Shown here: one piece after another, positions 8,003-16,780 of the stretch
Layout of the letters: the number at the start of each line of letters is the position of its first letter
How positions within the stretch are numbered: position 1 is the stretch's first letter
From: Enterocloster aldenensis
GTDB lineage: Bacteria; Bacillota; Clostridia; Lachnospirales; Lachnospiraceae
Length of the DNA: 64,000 nt
Assembly: GCF_003434055.1 (NCBI RefSeq)
Contig: NZ_QVEX01000006.1
Location: 269,236-333,235, forward strand
Reading direction: 5' to 3'
The notes under the pieces: model-generated
The model's database searches: none
Told to the model about the DNA's origin: nothing
The model's input: the letters and a program-made list of their open reading frames with translations, nothing else
Translations under genes and position numbers: made by a program

Positions 8003-8056
8003 TTTGTAAACTGATTATTTCTCTACAGCAAAACTGGAATTGAATGGAGATATGGT

Positions 8057-8539
8057 ATGACTTACAATGCAATAAATGAATTGATTGTTTCCACTAAATC
8101 ATCAGGACATGAAATGTTCTGGAAATACGACGCAGAGTTCTTCATGCTGTTTTATGACAGGTACAGGAACACACCGTTCACAGACATTCCGGATATTGCT
8201 TTTATGTATATGGAAATAAATAACTGGCAGGGAATGAGTCTTAGGTGCGGAGTATGGCAATATTACGAGAGCGGCGCATTCCAAAACGGGAAATTTGAAA
8301 GGGCACTGTCTTTTCTGAAAGCAACTAACGAAGAAGAAATGGCATCTGTTTATGGATGCGGTATACACGATTATGCAAATGAAAAATATCAGAAAAACTA
8401 TGACTATCCAGAGGAATGGTTTGATGAAACGGACAAGATAGACAAATGGATAAGCGACAATGAGGTATATCTCTATAAGTGGATGTATGATTTAATCTTG
8501 AATCATAAAAGCGAAGTATTGAAGTTTGGAGAAATATAG
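8057..8539 (+). CDS. Hypothetical island protein
   Basis: 160 residues, cytoplasmic, rich in aromatic and acidic residues. The central part (MEINNWQGMSLRCGVWQYYESGAF, then FLKATNEEEMASVYGCGIHDY) resembles the layout of DMP19/DUF4375 proteins but is not close enough to assign. The ATG follows GGAGATATGGT. It is transcribed from the divergent cassette promoter. Probably an immunity-type gene by context. Confidence 0.7.
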   Translation: MTYNAINELIVSTKSSGHEMFWKYDAEFFMLFYDRYRNTPFTDIPDIAFMYMEINNWQGMSLRCGVWQYYESGAFQNGKFERALSFLKATNEEEMASVYGCGIHDYANEKYQKNYDYPEEWFDETDKIDKWISDNEVYLYKWMYDLILNHKSEVLKFGEI

Positions 8540-8696
8540 ATTTAAAGATTTGTATTTGTATGCGGTCACAAAAGCCATGGGCAGCCAGGATGATTCCTAA
8601 CGCTGCATGGACGGAATATCCACATTGTGCTAGAATATTCATCATAAGAATAACTCCGGCGCAACAGAACCTAAACAGCCCAGGAAGGAGCAAGGA

Positions 8697-9098
8697 ATGA
8701 GTTGGGATGTCATAATGATAAGGACACAGGCAAACAGCGAAGCCATAGACGAGATAAACAGCGAAAATATCATTCCATTTAAGCAGACAGAAATAGCCTC
8801 CGTGATAAAGAAAATCGCAAAAGAGCCTGGACTTATTTACAATTGTGATGATTTGTCCTGGCAGAACCTTGACAGCAGCCGCTGGTCAATTGAATTCAAT
8901 GTTGGTGAACATCCAGATACGGAATCTGTCATGCTGCATATCAGAGGCGGTGAGCCAAAAGAGGTATTTGCTGTTTTAATGGCCGACTTAAATACCCGGC
9001 TCATCAACTGCAGTACAGGCAGATTTATCAGCCTGGATAAACCCACTGGATTTAAAAGATGGAAGGCTTACCGAGACAAGATAGTAAATGGCCGGTAA
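8697..9098 (+). CDS. Hypothetical island protein starting MSWDV
   Basis: 133 residues behind an AGGAAGGAGCAAGGA ribosome binding site. The sequence begins MSWDVIMIRTQ and has SIEFNVGEHPDTESVMLHIRGG (about 66-87) and a terminal KRWKAYRDK, a pattern I associate with a small uncharacterised family common in immunity gene arrays. No catalytic motif is visible. The TAA stop at 9096 is in the same frame as the next open frame (9111-9557), so the two could once have been one gene. Confidence 0.7.
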   Translation: MSWDVIMIRTQANSEAIDEINSENIIPFKQTEIASVIKKIAKEPGLIYNCDDLSWQNLDSSRWSIEFNVGEHPDTESVMLHIRGGEPKEVFAVLMADLNTRLINCSTGRFISLDKPTGFKRWKAYRDKIVNGR

Positions 9099-9110
9099 AT
9101 ACTAAGTAAG

Positions 9111-9557
9111 TTGGTGACAGCCGCACAAAAGGCTGTTGACTTAGGCTTTACGGTTGTAAAAGAAGACCTTACATCAGGCAGGGCCATCGAAAGCAAGGAT
9201 AACAGAATCATCTCTCCATATGGAAAATATAATCATCCAAGCTGCTACTTCCATCTTCCGGAGGCCGGAGACATAAGGATTCTGACCGTAAATGGCAAGG
9301 AATGTTTGGATTACGGCTATACCGCAACCGGCAATTCTGGATATCACGATGAAAATAAAAAGGATATACCAAGACCGGACTGTCTGACCAAGGTGCACAA
9401 CTCCCTGGTGAAATATGTAAAAAAGGCAGCGCCCTATACGGTATTTGTGGAGATCTTCATAAGCACAAAGGACGAAAATCATGGGAAGGCGTTTGAATAT
9501 AGACATAAGGAATATATAACAAAAACCTGTCTGAATCTGGTAAACAACGAAGGATAA
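9111..9557 (+). CDS. Hypothetical protein in frame with the preceding gene
   Basis: 148 codons from a TTG (or GTG at 9114) with no clear ribosome binding site, beginning four codons after the stop of the upstream gene and in the same frame. Contains ESKDNRIISPYGKYNHPSCYFH and a helical C-terminus. No family recognised. Either a translationally reinitiated gene, the tail of a longer protein separated by a nonsense codon, or an N-truncated remnant. Confidence 0.5.
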   Translation: MVTAAQKAVDLGFTVVKEDLTSGRAIESKDNRIISPYGKYNHPSCYFHLPEAGDIRILTVNGKECLDYGYTATGNSGYHDENKKDIPRPDCLTKVHNSLVKYVKKAAPYTVFVEIFISTKDENHGKAFEYRHKEYITKTCLNLVNNEG

Positions 9558-9604
9558 AAATTGTGTTGAGGATACTTCATTATACAATACAGCAAAATCG
9601 GAAG

Positions 9605-9776
9605 AGGTTATGTCACAAAGTTTGAGGTAGACGACCATTATTGCAGGCAGTTTGAAGTCCATCAGGTCGGGGGCGCGCACCATAAGGAGTTATTGGGCCC
9701 TGCCGGAAAACTGGAAGAATTTAATGAGCATATCATTGGGGAAATACACGTCATTAGAGAATTTCCAGATAAATAA
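9605..9776 (+). pseudogene. 3' fragment of a paralogue of the 23872-24216 gene
   Basis: About 170 bp match the 3' half of the intact gene with only scattered differences: RGYVTKFEVDD, VHQVGGAHHKEL and EFPDK are all readable. One extra base (TTATTGGG against TTATGGG) shifts the frame after HHKEL, and the 5' half is absent. The rest of 9558-9894 contains no gene. Confidence 0.8.
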
Positions 9777-9927
9777 CATCCTATCTATCCTGGAAAATGG
9801 AGGTATTACGGCGTATATACGCAAAACCACACAATTGACATAATGTCGTCGGCTGAACCAAAGGTACTCATCAAGAATGTGATTTAGCCTAATAATGATC
9901 AGACATAACCTGGAAAGGGAATATATT

Positions 9928-10353
9928 ATGGCAGGATTATCAAACGCAACACCATGGCCTGAGCGCATCATGGAAAATTACCAATGGCTGGATGACTGCT
10001 TACAAAGACAGCCGTCTACGGAAAAAGAATTTCAGCCTGCATGGCAGGCATACAAGTATCTGTTGTGCGGCAAGATGTACGCCTACATAGGCATTGATGA
10101 CAGAAACAGACGTCCGATTGTCACCTTGAAGCTGGAACCTGCCTTCAGTGATATGTTGCGCAGCAAGTACGAGGATATCGTGCCAGGCTACTATATGAAT
10201 AAGATACATTGGAGCACAGTATATCTGGATGGCAACATGCCGCAGGATGTACTTGCAGATATTGTGCATGCTTCCTATCACTTAGTACGTTCGTCCTTAA
10301 GCAAAAAGATGCAGCAGGGATTACTGGAAAAGCAAGACCTGCCCGTGGACTGA
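9928..10353 (+). CDS. MmcQ/YjbR family protein
   Basis: About 141 residues from the ATG at 9928 behind AAAGGGA; an upstream in-frame ATG at 9895 lacks a ribosome binding site. The double-wing DNA-binding-like fold of MmcQ/YjbR (DUF419) is shown by the order: helical start, MYAYIGIDDRNRRPIVTLKLEP (about 50-70), DIVPGYYMNKIHWSTVYLDG (about 82-102) and the closing helix with SYHLV. The family binds DNA or nucleotides, role unclear. The last codons and following 30 bp resemble the 26203-26235 junction, pointing to shared breakpoints. Confidence 0.82.
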   Translation: MAGLSNATPWPERIMENYQWLDDCLQRQPSTEKEFQPAWQAYKYLLCGKMYAYIGIDDRNRRPIVTLKLEPAFSDMLRSKYEDIVPGYYMNKIHWSTVYLDGNMPQDVLADIVHASYHLVRSSLSKKMQQGLLEKQDLPVD

Positions 10354-10479
10354 TTGCAGAATTAAAAGGAAATAAAGAACATGGATTAACATCACATAAG
10401 TCTTGGGGCCCGCACCATGACAGGGGACGCTGGTTCCAGTTTATCGCGCCGTAAACCCAGGATGGATGGAGCAGGAATT

Positions 10480-11328
10480 ATGAAAGCCAAAACTGCAGAT
10501 GCAAAAAAATCAAGAAAATATCTATTGCCCACAGCGATACTGCTGGTATTTGAAATGGCAGCAGTCACATTGTGGCTGACACGGAAAAATTTGTTTTACT
10601 TATTTAATTTCAGCTATATCGGGATATCCGTCTCTTTGGGGATATTTCTTATTATCGAAAAATACAGATATGCCCGCAGAAGCTCACAGCTTTTGGTCGG
10701 GCTTTATATGCTGGTTTATCTGGGATTCATCAGCGGCGAGAACATGCAGATTGAGGGGTTCTGGTACTATCTCTTTACGGGCGTATTTGAAGCCGCAACC
10801 ATCCATTATGCTGCCGCTAAGATCTTTGGGCCATTACTTTTTGGCAGGGGATGGTGTGGCTTTGCCTGTTGGACGGCCATGGTCCTTGATTTCCTTCCCT
10901 ATAAAATCCCTAAAAAGCCGGGAAAGAGCATTGGCTGGATTCGTTACCTCACATTCACAGCCTCGCTTATTTTTGTCTCAGCCCTGTTCCTCATACATGT
11001 TAGTAATATTGAAAGGATTATGTTCTGGGCTTTTATCATAGGAAACATATCATACTATGTTATTGGCATTATCCTGGCATTTGTCTTTAAAGATAATCGC
11101 GCATTCTGCAAATACATATGCCCAATCACGGTGTTTCTGAAACCCATGAGTTATTTTTCCCTGCTCCGGATAAAATGTGATAAAAATAAATGTATTTCCT
11201 GCGGCAAATGTAAAAAGATATGTCCAATGAACGTGGATGTAACAGACAATTCCCGCAAAAGGAAAAACGGTACGGAATGTATCCTTTGTTTTGAGTGTGT
11301 TGTGAACTGCCCTAAAAATGCACTGTGA
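10480..11328 (+). CDS. NapH/NosR-like polytopic 4Fe-4S ferredoxin
   Basis: 282 residues from the ATG at 10480 (AGCAGGAATT upstream). Six hydrophobic segments span about residues 15-230. They contain two membrane-embedded cysteine motifs (GRGWCGFACW about 126-135, and FCKYICP about 209-215) typical of NapH/RdxA/NosR proteins. At the C-terminus are two ferredoxin clusters, CISCGKCKKICP and CILCFECVVNCP. It would pass electrons across or within the membrane. No partner oxidoreductase is nearby, so its role here is open. Unlike its neighbours it is not immunity-like. Confidence 0.85.
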   Translation: MKAKTADAKKSRKYLLPTAILLVFEMAAVTLWLTRKNLFYLFNFSYIGISVSLGIFLIIEKYRYARRSSQLLVGLYMLVYLGFISGENMQIEGFWYYLFTGVFEAATIHYAAAKIFGPLLFGRGWCGFACWTAMVLDFLPYKIPKKPGKSIGWIRYLTFTASLIFVSALFLIHVSNIERIMFWAFIIGNISYYVIGIILAFVFKDNRAFCKYICPITVFLKPMSYFSLLRIKCDKNKCISCGKCKKICPMNVDVTDNSRKRKNGTECILCFECVVNCPKNAL

Positions 11329-11329
11329 A

Positions 11330-11600
11330 ATAGTTCACATCCTCAGTGACCCAGCTCAGCCGGATTTTCAGACGCTCCCCATCCACCTCAATGACCATCA
11401 TTTTATTATCCATGGTTGGCTGATGCTCCCTATATTACAGGTTCCTGCCTATATCTTCCTCCTGGTCAGGCTCCTTCAGGCAAAATCCCGGCTCCAATGA
11501 ATCTGAAGGGATTTTCAGCCAATAGAAGTTTACCTCCCATGACGGCTCCGCCCACCATAGGTACCCTGCCCTTGATATAAAGCGAAAAGCCTTGGAGAAT
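11330..11600 (-). pseudogene. Decayed copy of the 18116-18574 gene
   Basis: On the minus strand the segment matches codons for PSWEVNFYWLKIPSDSLEPGFCL, the EEDIG region and the KIRL tail of the intact gene. It also contains the TTTTCAGACGCTC and GGCTGATGCTCC blocks shared with 18181-18290 and 7720-7850. Several frameshifts break it and no start remains. The region on to 11735 shows nothing else. Confidence 0.78.
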
Positions 11601-11735
11601 ATGTCCAATGGCATTAAGTTAAGAAATCCCACATCACATTTTACCGTGATGTGGAATCAGACTGTAGACAAAGTCCTAGGCACACGCCTCGGACTCAGAT
11701 TGTTAGCAAAAACGAACCTGCTATTCCATCTGTAT

Positions 11736-12590
11736 TCACTCTCCGGTCTGTGCCAGCTGTGCTTTAAAATCGCTATACGATATATCGCCTAAAGCCATTT
11801 GCATACTTAACAGGAATGTTTTCTCGGTCTTTGTGTGTGTTCTGGCTTCAAGAACCAAAACCCTTTCATCCTCATTTGTTAAAGGTCCTAATATATGCTG
11901 CTTGTGGAAAAACGCCTCGAAATACCGCAAGCCAAACTTTCTTTGGGACACTGCATTGATATGAATGCCGTCAGGGTTACAGGCAAGCCCGGCAGCATCA
12001 ACAAAGTAGCAGTTAGCCTGCTCAAAAGCAAATTGTTTCAACTTCTGATTGATAAGCATATATTCGGTACAATTCTTTCCAAAACCTGATTGACCTAAAA
12101 AGCTTCCTAACCCGCCGATGACAATTGGAATATCAGGTGCATCCAGCTCCTTTCTAAATCCTTGCATGATTCTATGTAGTTTTTCATAGTATATTTCATG
12201 CTTGCCGCCCATACTATCCGACTCCCCCTGATGCCATAGAATACCTGACAACTGACTGTTTTTCATGGCAAACCGGGCCTCACTGACCGCATGGTTATAG
12301 AGCGTTTTACCAACATCCCACTCATCGATTTCGCTTCCGCCCTCGGCACATGGTATGAGACCAATTTTGCCTTCTTTGTATTCACGACACCATGCATCTG
12401 CGAACGACGCTGCAAGGCTGATTCCAGAGACTGAACGGTCACAGTTGATGGGCTCAGCCATCATTTGCCATCTTCCGTTGCGCAACATGACAATCCTTTC
12501 ATTTATTATAGGTTTTACTTCGTGGAGATGGCCACGGCCAGCCATGTTAGATTGACCAATTATCAAAAATGATTTCACTATATCTTTCAT
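11736..12590 (-). CDS. SASA-domain carbohydrate (sialate) O-acetylesterase family
   Basis: 284 residues, no signal peptide. SGNH-type hydrolase of the SASA/DUF303 (CE6-like) group. Nucleophile Ser lies in IIGQSNMAGRG (about 10-20), the oxyanion/active block is GILWHQGESDS (about 114-124), and the catalytic Asp/His pair is in PDGIHIN (about 214-220). It would remove acetyl groups from glycans intracellularly. The C-terminal 50 residues (ARTHTKTEKTF onward) extend past the catalytic domain. It sits alone between a decayed immunity gene and the broken NmrA gene. Confidence 0.85.
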   Translation of the reverse strand: MKDIVKSFLIIGQSNMAGRGHLHEVKPIINERIVMLRNGRWQMMAEPINCDRSVSGISLAASFADAWCREYKEGKIGLIPCAEGGSEIDEWDVGKTLYNHAVSEARFAMKNSQLSGILWHQGESDSMGGKHEIYYEKLHRIMQGFRKELDAPDIPIVIGGLGSFLGQSGFGKNCTEYMLINQKLKQFAFEQANCYFVDAAGLACNPDGIHINAVSQRKFGLRYFEAFFHKQHILGPLTNEDERVLVLEARTHTKTEKTFLLSMQMALGDISYSDFKAQLAQTGE

Positions 12591-12666
12591 TTCTTAAAAA
12601 CTCCTTAATCTCTACATATTCTTAATCTGATATAAATTCCCAATTGGTTAGCTTTACGCTTATATT

Positions 12667-13638
12667 TTATCGGATGAAGATTGTTTCCTGATGAGTGGCT
12701 ACCCACGTTTCGAGGTTGGTCAGAGGGACGCCATACTGCCTGGTTTCATTGATATCAAATCCAAAGCCGGGAGTCACGGCCTCCATCCATTCCTGACCGC
12801 ATACAGTACCTTCCATCAGACCTCTGCGCACAGCTTCTTCATGGCTGAAAGCCTCATAAACTACGTTCTTACCGAGCACTCGGCTCAACGTTTGTGCCGC
12901 CTGTGACATCGACAATTCATCTCCGGCAACATTGATATCTTTCTTATTGAACTTTTCCGGGCTTTCAAACGCGGCGCGGGCAAACTGTGAGGTATTGTCG
13001 CCGCAAGTCCACTTTATTGGGGTATCCGGCTTCAATATGCCGAAAAGCACGCCATTTTTCAGTTCTGGCGCCATTACCTTGACGGACTTTTCCTCAAAGC
13101 ATTCCATGAACAGACATGGATGGAGAATTGTCCAATAACGAAAACCGCCGTTTCTGACGAATTCCTCAATCTGGTATTTTTGCTCGTTATAGTCGGTTAA
13201 TGCTTTGTATTTGTTCCAGCGCGGGAATAAATTGCTGCCTGCAACTGAAGTGTGAACCACTTGCTCAATTCCGGCTTATTGAGCGGCCTTAACCATATTA
13301 GCCGCGTTGCGCGGCTCGACCGATGGGTCGTCCGGGTCGGCGTATTGGGCGGAAAATATAGCTGAAACGCCTCTCATAGCAGGCTCCAGCGAATCGACAT
13401 CAGCCATATCGCCCTGTATAACCTCTGCTCCTTCTGCCGCAATTTCCTGCGCTGCGGCAGACTGCGGGTTCCTGCTAAGAACGCGAACACAGTAATTGTG
13501 CTTCAGCAGTTCCCGTGCAGCATTTCCGCCCTGTACTCCTGTCCCTCCAATGATTCGTATTGGCTGCAATGTTTTCTTCATCCTAAATATTACCTTCATT
13601 TTGGTTTCATTGGCATCATTATACTCCTGTGATATCAA
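12667..13638 (-). pseudogene. NmrA-like NAD(P)-binding protein, interrupted by one stop codon
   Basis: Two adjacent frames together make one full NmrA/SDR-type protein of about 320 residues. The N-terminal half (13276-13638) has the nucleotide-binding motif IIGGTGVQGGNAARELL and EVIQGDMADVDSL. It ends KAAQ-stop. The next codons (13272 downward, same frame) continue AGIEQVVHTSVAGSN and on to the C-terminal half (12667-13260). A single TAA at 13273-13275, where the family expects a residue inside KAA-x-AGI, is the only defect. It diverges from a TetR gene, which probably regulated it. Confidence 0.85.
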
Positions 13639-13639
13639 A

Positions 13640-13690
13640 AAATCAATATCTAAGTAATTAAAATTATTACCATAGTAATGTTATTGATTT
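13640..13690. promoter_or_regulatory. Probable TetR operator between the nmrA-like and tetR genes
   Basis: An outer inverted repeat AAATCAATA / TATTGATTT encloses three GTAAT/ATTAC half-sites, including the perfect palindrome ATTAC-CATA-GTAAT (13666-13679). It lies in the 100-bp divergent intergenic region, where a TetR dimer would control both genes. Confidence 0.6.
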
Positions 13691-13740
13691 TTAGGGTAAA
13701 GTATTTTATAATAAAAACATTCACGAACGGAGGTGTTAGG

Positions 13741-14301
13741 ATGGCTAAAAAGAGAGCCACCAAAGAGGCGCTTTTGACAGCTGCCATTGGTTTGTTCCAG
13801 AAACACGGTTTTGAAAATATCACCATAGATGACATATGTAAAGAAATTGATGTTACGAAAACGGCATTTTATTATTACTACAAATCAAAGGATGAGTTGG
13901 TCCGTGATTATTTTTCCACTGACAACATGCTAAGCAGTGAGGAATTAGCCTCTATTTTGAGCGCAAATGACTATGCGAATCAAGTTTTGAGGATTATAGA
14001 AACACGCATCCGCCACGTCACAAGGGCCGGTGTCACTTTGACAAAGGAGTTGTACCGTATATACCTAAAGGACGAGGTTATCCCTTTGCTGCCGGAACAG
14101 GACGGGCTATCGGATATTGTAACCAGCCTGATTGAACGCGCCCAGCAGGAAGGACAGATTAAGCGCACCTCATCTCCTAAGATACTGGGCAACTCGTTAT
14201 GCTGCTTGTCAAACGGCATTGTCCTCAAATGGATTATGGCAGGTGGAAAATTTGATGTTATCAACGAGAACCGTTTGTTGTTTGAGGCGCTGTTTCTGTA
14301 A
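13741..14301 (+). CDS. TetR/AcrR family transcriptional regulator
   Basis: 186 residues from the ATG at 13741, which follows CGGAGGTGTTAGG. The N-terminal helix-turn-helix is clear: ALLTAAIGLFQKHGFENITIDDICKEIDVTKTAFYYYYKSKDEL (about 10-53, given in part). The C-terminal ligand domain is helical and unassigned. It would repress the divergent NmrA-like gene and itself through the palindrome between them. The NmrA-like gene now carries a stop codon, so the regulator may have lost its main target. Confidence 0.88.
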   Translation: MAKKRATKEALLTAAIGLFQKHGFENITIDDICKEIDVTKTAFYYYYKSKDELVRDYFSTDNMLSSEELASILSANDYANQVLRIIETRIRHVTRAGVTLTKELYRIYLKDEVIPLLPEQDGLSDIVTSLIERAQQEGQIKRTSSPKILGNSLCCLSNGIVLKWIMAGGKFDVINENRLLFEALFL

Positions 14302-14434
14302 TGGAAAAGGATCGTCCAATGGAACATATATTAGAAAATCTTAATAAAGGAATATCATATATGATTGAATGACAACCTCCCATTTGCAGGGAATTGGTTG
14401 TCCGAACAATCGGAAGCGATAGGAGCATGGCATA

Positions 14435-14683
14435 ATGAGCGATTGCGCATTATTGGTTGATAATATTGATAAAATACACACTACTGAAATGGGAATCGAC
14501 AGAATAAAAAAGAATCTGAAATTAGATGACACGGATGTAGTTGAATATTGTAAGGATTTAATTATGGATGAAAATTGCCATATATACCGACAGGGTAAAA
14601 ATTGGTACTGCGAAATTGGAACTATAAAGATAACCGTCAACGCTTACAGCTATACAATTATTACAGCGCATATTAAAAAATAA
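14435..14683 (+). CDS. DUF3781 protein
   Basis: 82 residues, full length for DUF3781. Family marks are LVDNIDKIHTTEMG at the start, RIKKNLKL, and the terminal GKNWYCEIGTIKITVNAYSYTIITAHIKK block (about 53-82, shown in part). Function of the family is unknown. Upstream GATAGGAG-CATGGCATA provides the ribosome binding site. A CCCATTTGC-AGGGA motif occurs before this gene and again at about 14691, before the next gene. Confidence 0.82.
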   Translation: MSDCALLVDNIDKIHTTEMGIDRIKKNLKLDDTDVVEYCKDLIMDENCHIYRQGKNWYCEIGTIKITVNAYSYTIITAHIKK

Positions 14684-14752
14684 ATTCAATTCCCATTTGC
14701 CAGGGAGCTGCACAGTAAGGGTCATCGGAATTAACACAGGAGGAACTACGAA

Positions 14753-15328
14753 ATGTTGGATGATTTGGTCAAGGAGTATCTTTCTTTGTCAGATATAATG
14801 AGAAAAGGATATAAAGACAGCCTGGGGACTGAGAGCCAGACATGGAATGAAACCCTTTCCAGGTTATCACCCGTCGTACCCGATGTTTTCAAGGCAATAT
14901 ACGGAGAAGTATCCGGAACATATAGAGGCATTGACAATCAAACGTATATGGATTTCGTTCCAGGATATAGGCTGATACACATTGAGGAATTAGAAAAGGA
15001 ATACCACACCCTTTTACAAATGTTAGCGTCAGATGATATATGTGAAGCCCGGATAAGAACAATCATTCCCTTATTAGCCGACTATTCATCCTGCTATGTC
15101 TGCTATGTGGAAACATATAATAATGAAGAAGCTGTGTTTCATTTTTCCCCAGATAATGGCCTGCAGAAAATGCATGCTTCAGCAGAACTGTTTTTCAAAA
15201 CCATGATTGCATTTTATCTCAGCGGTGTATTTCATCTGGATGAAGAAGGATTCCTTGACTATGATTTTGAAAGGGAAGGCATCATTGGCGCTGAATATAA
15301 CCCTGGTATAGGGTATTGGTCAGAATAG
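14753..15328 (+). CDS. SUKH (SMI1/KNR4-like) probable immunity protein
   Basis: 191 residues behind a CACAGGAGGAACTACGAA ribosome binding site. The order IYGEVSGTYRG, DFVPGYRLIHIEELEKEY (about 63-84), a central strand pair CYVCYVETYNNEEAVFHF, then LFFKTMIAFYLSGVF and an acidic C-terminus matches the SUKH fold common in toxin-immunity loci. No enzymatic motif. Known SUKH proteins bind diverse toxin domains directly; the target here is unknown. Confidence 0.75.
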   Translation: MLDDLVKEYLSLSDIMRKGYKDSLGTESQTWNETLSRLSPVVPDVFKAIYGEVSGTYRGIDNQTYMDFVPGYRLIHIEELEKEYHTLLQMLASDDICEARIRTIIPLLADYSSCYVCYVETYNNEEAVFHFSPDNGLQKMHASAELFFKTMIAFYLSGVFHLDEEGFLDYDFEREGIIGAEYNPGIGYWSE

Positions 15329-15509
15329 TTAATCCGCTTGTCGTTACCCATTAAAAAGCTCTGGAGGGGAATTGAGTTTGCACCTGGGGAATCCTTTTCC
15401 AACATAATTACAGTTTGTCGGAAATTGAACAACACCATATATCGGCGAGGCTTAAGGAAGGTTAGACAGCCCATAAATAACTGAAAAAATAGAAAGAAGG
15501 CGAAAAACA

Positions 15510-15716
15510 ATGAGCAAGTATAACGCCCTATGGAAATATGTACAAAAAAACGGAAGCCAATCATTCAAGCTTGCCTTTGAGGAAATACAGGAGATTACAG
15601 TCATACCCATAGACCACTCTTTTCTACAATATAAAAAAGAAATGACGGATTACGGCTATCAGGTCGGTTAGATTTCCATGAAGGAACAGACGGTCATTTT
15701 TAACAAAGTGGATTAA
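15510..15716 (+). pseudogene. Nonsense-mutated twin of the 26235-26441 gene
   Basis: The sequence is nearly identical to the intact 68-codon gene (MSKYNALWKYVQKNGS start, PIDHSFL and DYGYQVG) but AAG after QVG has become TAG at 15669-15671. The downstream codons ISMKEQTVIFNKV remain readable to a TAA at 15714. A truncated 53-residue product could be made. The 180 bp before it shows no gene. Confidence 0.85.
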
Positions 15717-15745
15717 TAAACAGGATTTTCAGGGTGATAAATACG

Positions 15746-15883
15746 ATGGAAACAACAACAGAAGGAAAAACTGCCGGACAGGAATGGCAATGGTGCCTTG
15801 TCGGTAATATCGTGGAGGAACATAAATACGGGGAAGCCCATGTGTCCACCTCACCTTCCTGTTATTTTGATTTCCTCATTTAA
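15746..15883 (+). pseudogene. 5' remnant of an unrecognised gene (EWQWCLVGNIVEEH)
   Basis: An ATG at 15746 opens 45 codons: METTTEGK, then EWQWCLVGNIVEEHKYGEAH. The first 33 codons look like the start of a real protein, but the frame then runs into the 3' end of the convergent 15851 gene. The fragment overlaps that gene and ends abruptly, so it is probably a deletion remnant. I do not recognise the family with confidence. Confidence 0.5.
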
Positions 15884-16177
15884 AGAATGATCCGTAACCC
15901 AAACAGTACATCTTACACCCATCCTGTCCAAGGAGGAGATTTCAAGCAAACCGTATATCTCCCTGGCTTTCAATTCATCTGCATCACTCTGGAAATAGCA
16001 GTCATAACAGAATTCCATATCACACGGGTAATCCATACTGTCAAAGGATATCCCATCCATACGCTGCATGAGCCAGTCTTCTATTTCAATGCCGCCAGTC
16101 AGATTTTCCTCCATGATGGAACATACGTCTCTGTCGTCAGTATAAAACCGTACTTTTATCACCCAGCCCCTCCTCAT
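15851..16177 (-). CDS. Hypothetical small island protein
   Basis: 108 residues, no membrane segment. Starts MRRGWVIKVRFYTDDRD, then IEIEDWLMQRMDG, a DMEFCYDCYFQSDAD segment and a terminal RCTVWVTDHS strand. It looks like a small alpha/beta protein with no active-site motif. A 5' fragment of a paralogue lies at 6043-6125 behind the same upstream gene family. It is the last gene of the leftward run that begins at 21321. Confidence 0.6.
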   Translation of the reverse strand: MRRGWVIKVRFYTDDRDVCSIMEENLTGGIEIEDWLMQRMDGISFDSMDYPCDMEFCYDCYFQSDADELKAREIYGLLEISSLDRMGVRCTVWVTDHSLNEEIKITGR

Positions 16178-16184
16178 TTCAACG

Positions 16185-16255
16185 GGAGTTTATTAGCCTC
16201 CCTGATTTTATTACAATATCCGTCAAACAGCTTATCCTTGTATTTGGGAGATTTT
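16185..16255 (-). pseudogene. 3' tail of a paralogue of the 6131-6691 gene
   Basis: The sequence encoding the C-terminal CDKIREANKLP region is shared with 6131-6200 at high identity (TTTATT-GCCTCCCTGATTTTAT blocks), but nothing of the gene's body remains. It is fused to the 3' end of the 16255-16713 gene. Confidence 0.7.
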
Positions 16256-16713
16256 CATGTGTGCTGAACCGACAAGAAATAATCCCATGTACAATAGGTA
16301 TCGTCATGCTCTACCTGGATTGAATAGCCTGCACCCGTCAGGCACTGGTTGCAAAATTCAATTTTTTCTTCCAAATTATCCCTTTCATCTATGTCCACAT
16401 ATATACCCTGGAGATGCACTGCAATGCTTTGGAAATCAGCTTTCGGCAGTTTTCCCTGCAGGAACGCCGCGACCTGTTCAGTAACATCTTCCTCATATCC
16501 GCCCATCTCTAAAAAATCACCCTGTACGACTGAATAATACAGCCAGAAAGGAGCCTCCTCAAAGTATCCCTCCTCTACCAGGAAATCCTCAAACTCCCAC
16601 TGCTCTTTAATCCCAAGCATCAGGTCAACCGTTGGTTTCTGGGTCCGGTAGAGCTCCATATAATCCTTTGCCGTAAAAAGAGCATGAATGCGCTGTTTTT
16701 CAACCATATCCAT
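16255..16713 (-). CDS. Hypothetical island protein
   Basis: 152 residues, acidic, cytoplasmic. Notable segments: KDYMELYRTQKPTVDLMLG, EGYFEEAPFWLYYSVVQGDF (about 48-67) and a C-terminal GIYVDIDERDNLEEKIEF with three acidic/aromatic patches. The ATG follows GGAGGATAAACG. The family is not recognised; acidic immunity-like composition and the gene run around it suggest that role. Confidence 0.62.
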   Translation of the reverse strand: MDMVEKQRIHALFTAKDYMELYRTQKPTVDLMLGIKEQWEFEDFLVEEGYFEEAPFWLYYSVVQGDFLEMGGYEEDVTEQVAAFLQGKLPKADFQSIAVHLQGIYVDIDERDNLEEKIEFCNQCLTGAGYSIQVEHDDTYCTWDYFLSVQHT

Positions 16714-16780
16714 CGTTTATCCTCCATTATTCCTGCCAAATAGCCTGGACTTTTATGCCCTTGTAATTTAGACTCCTGGG

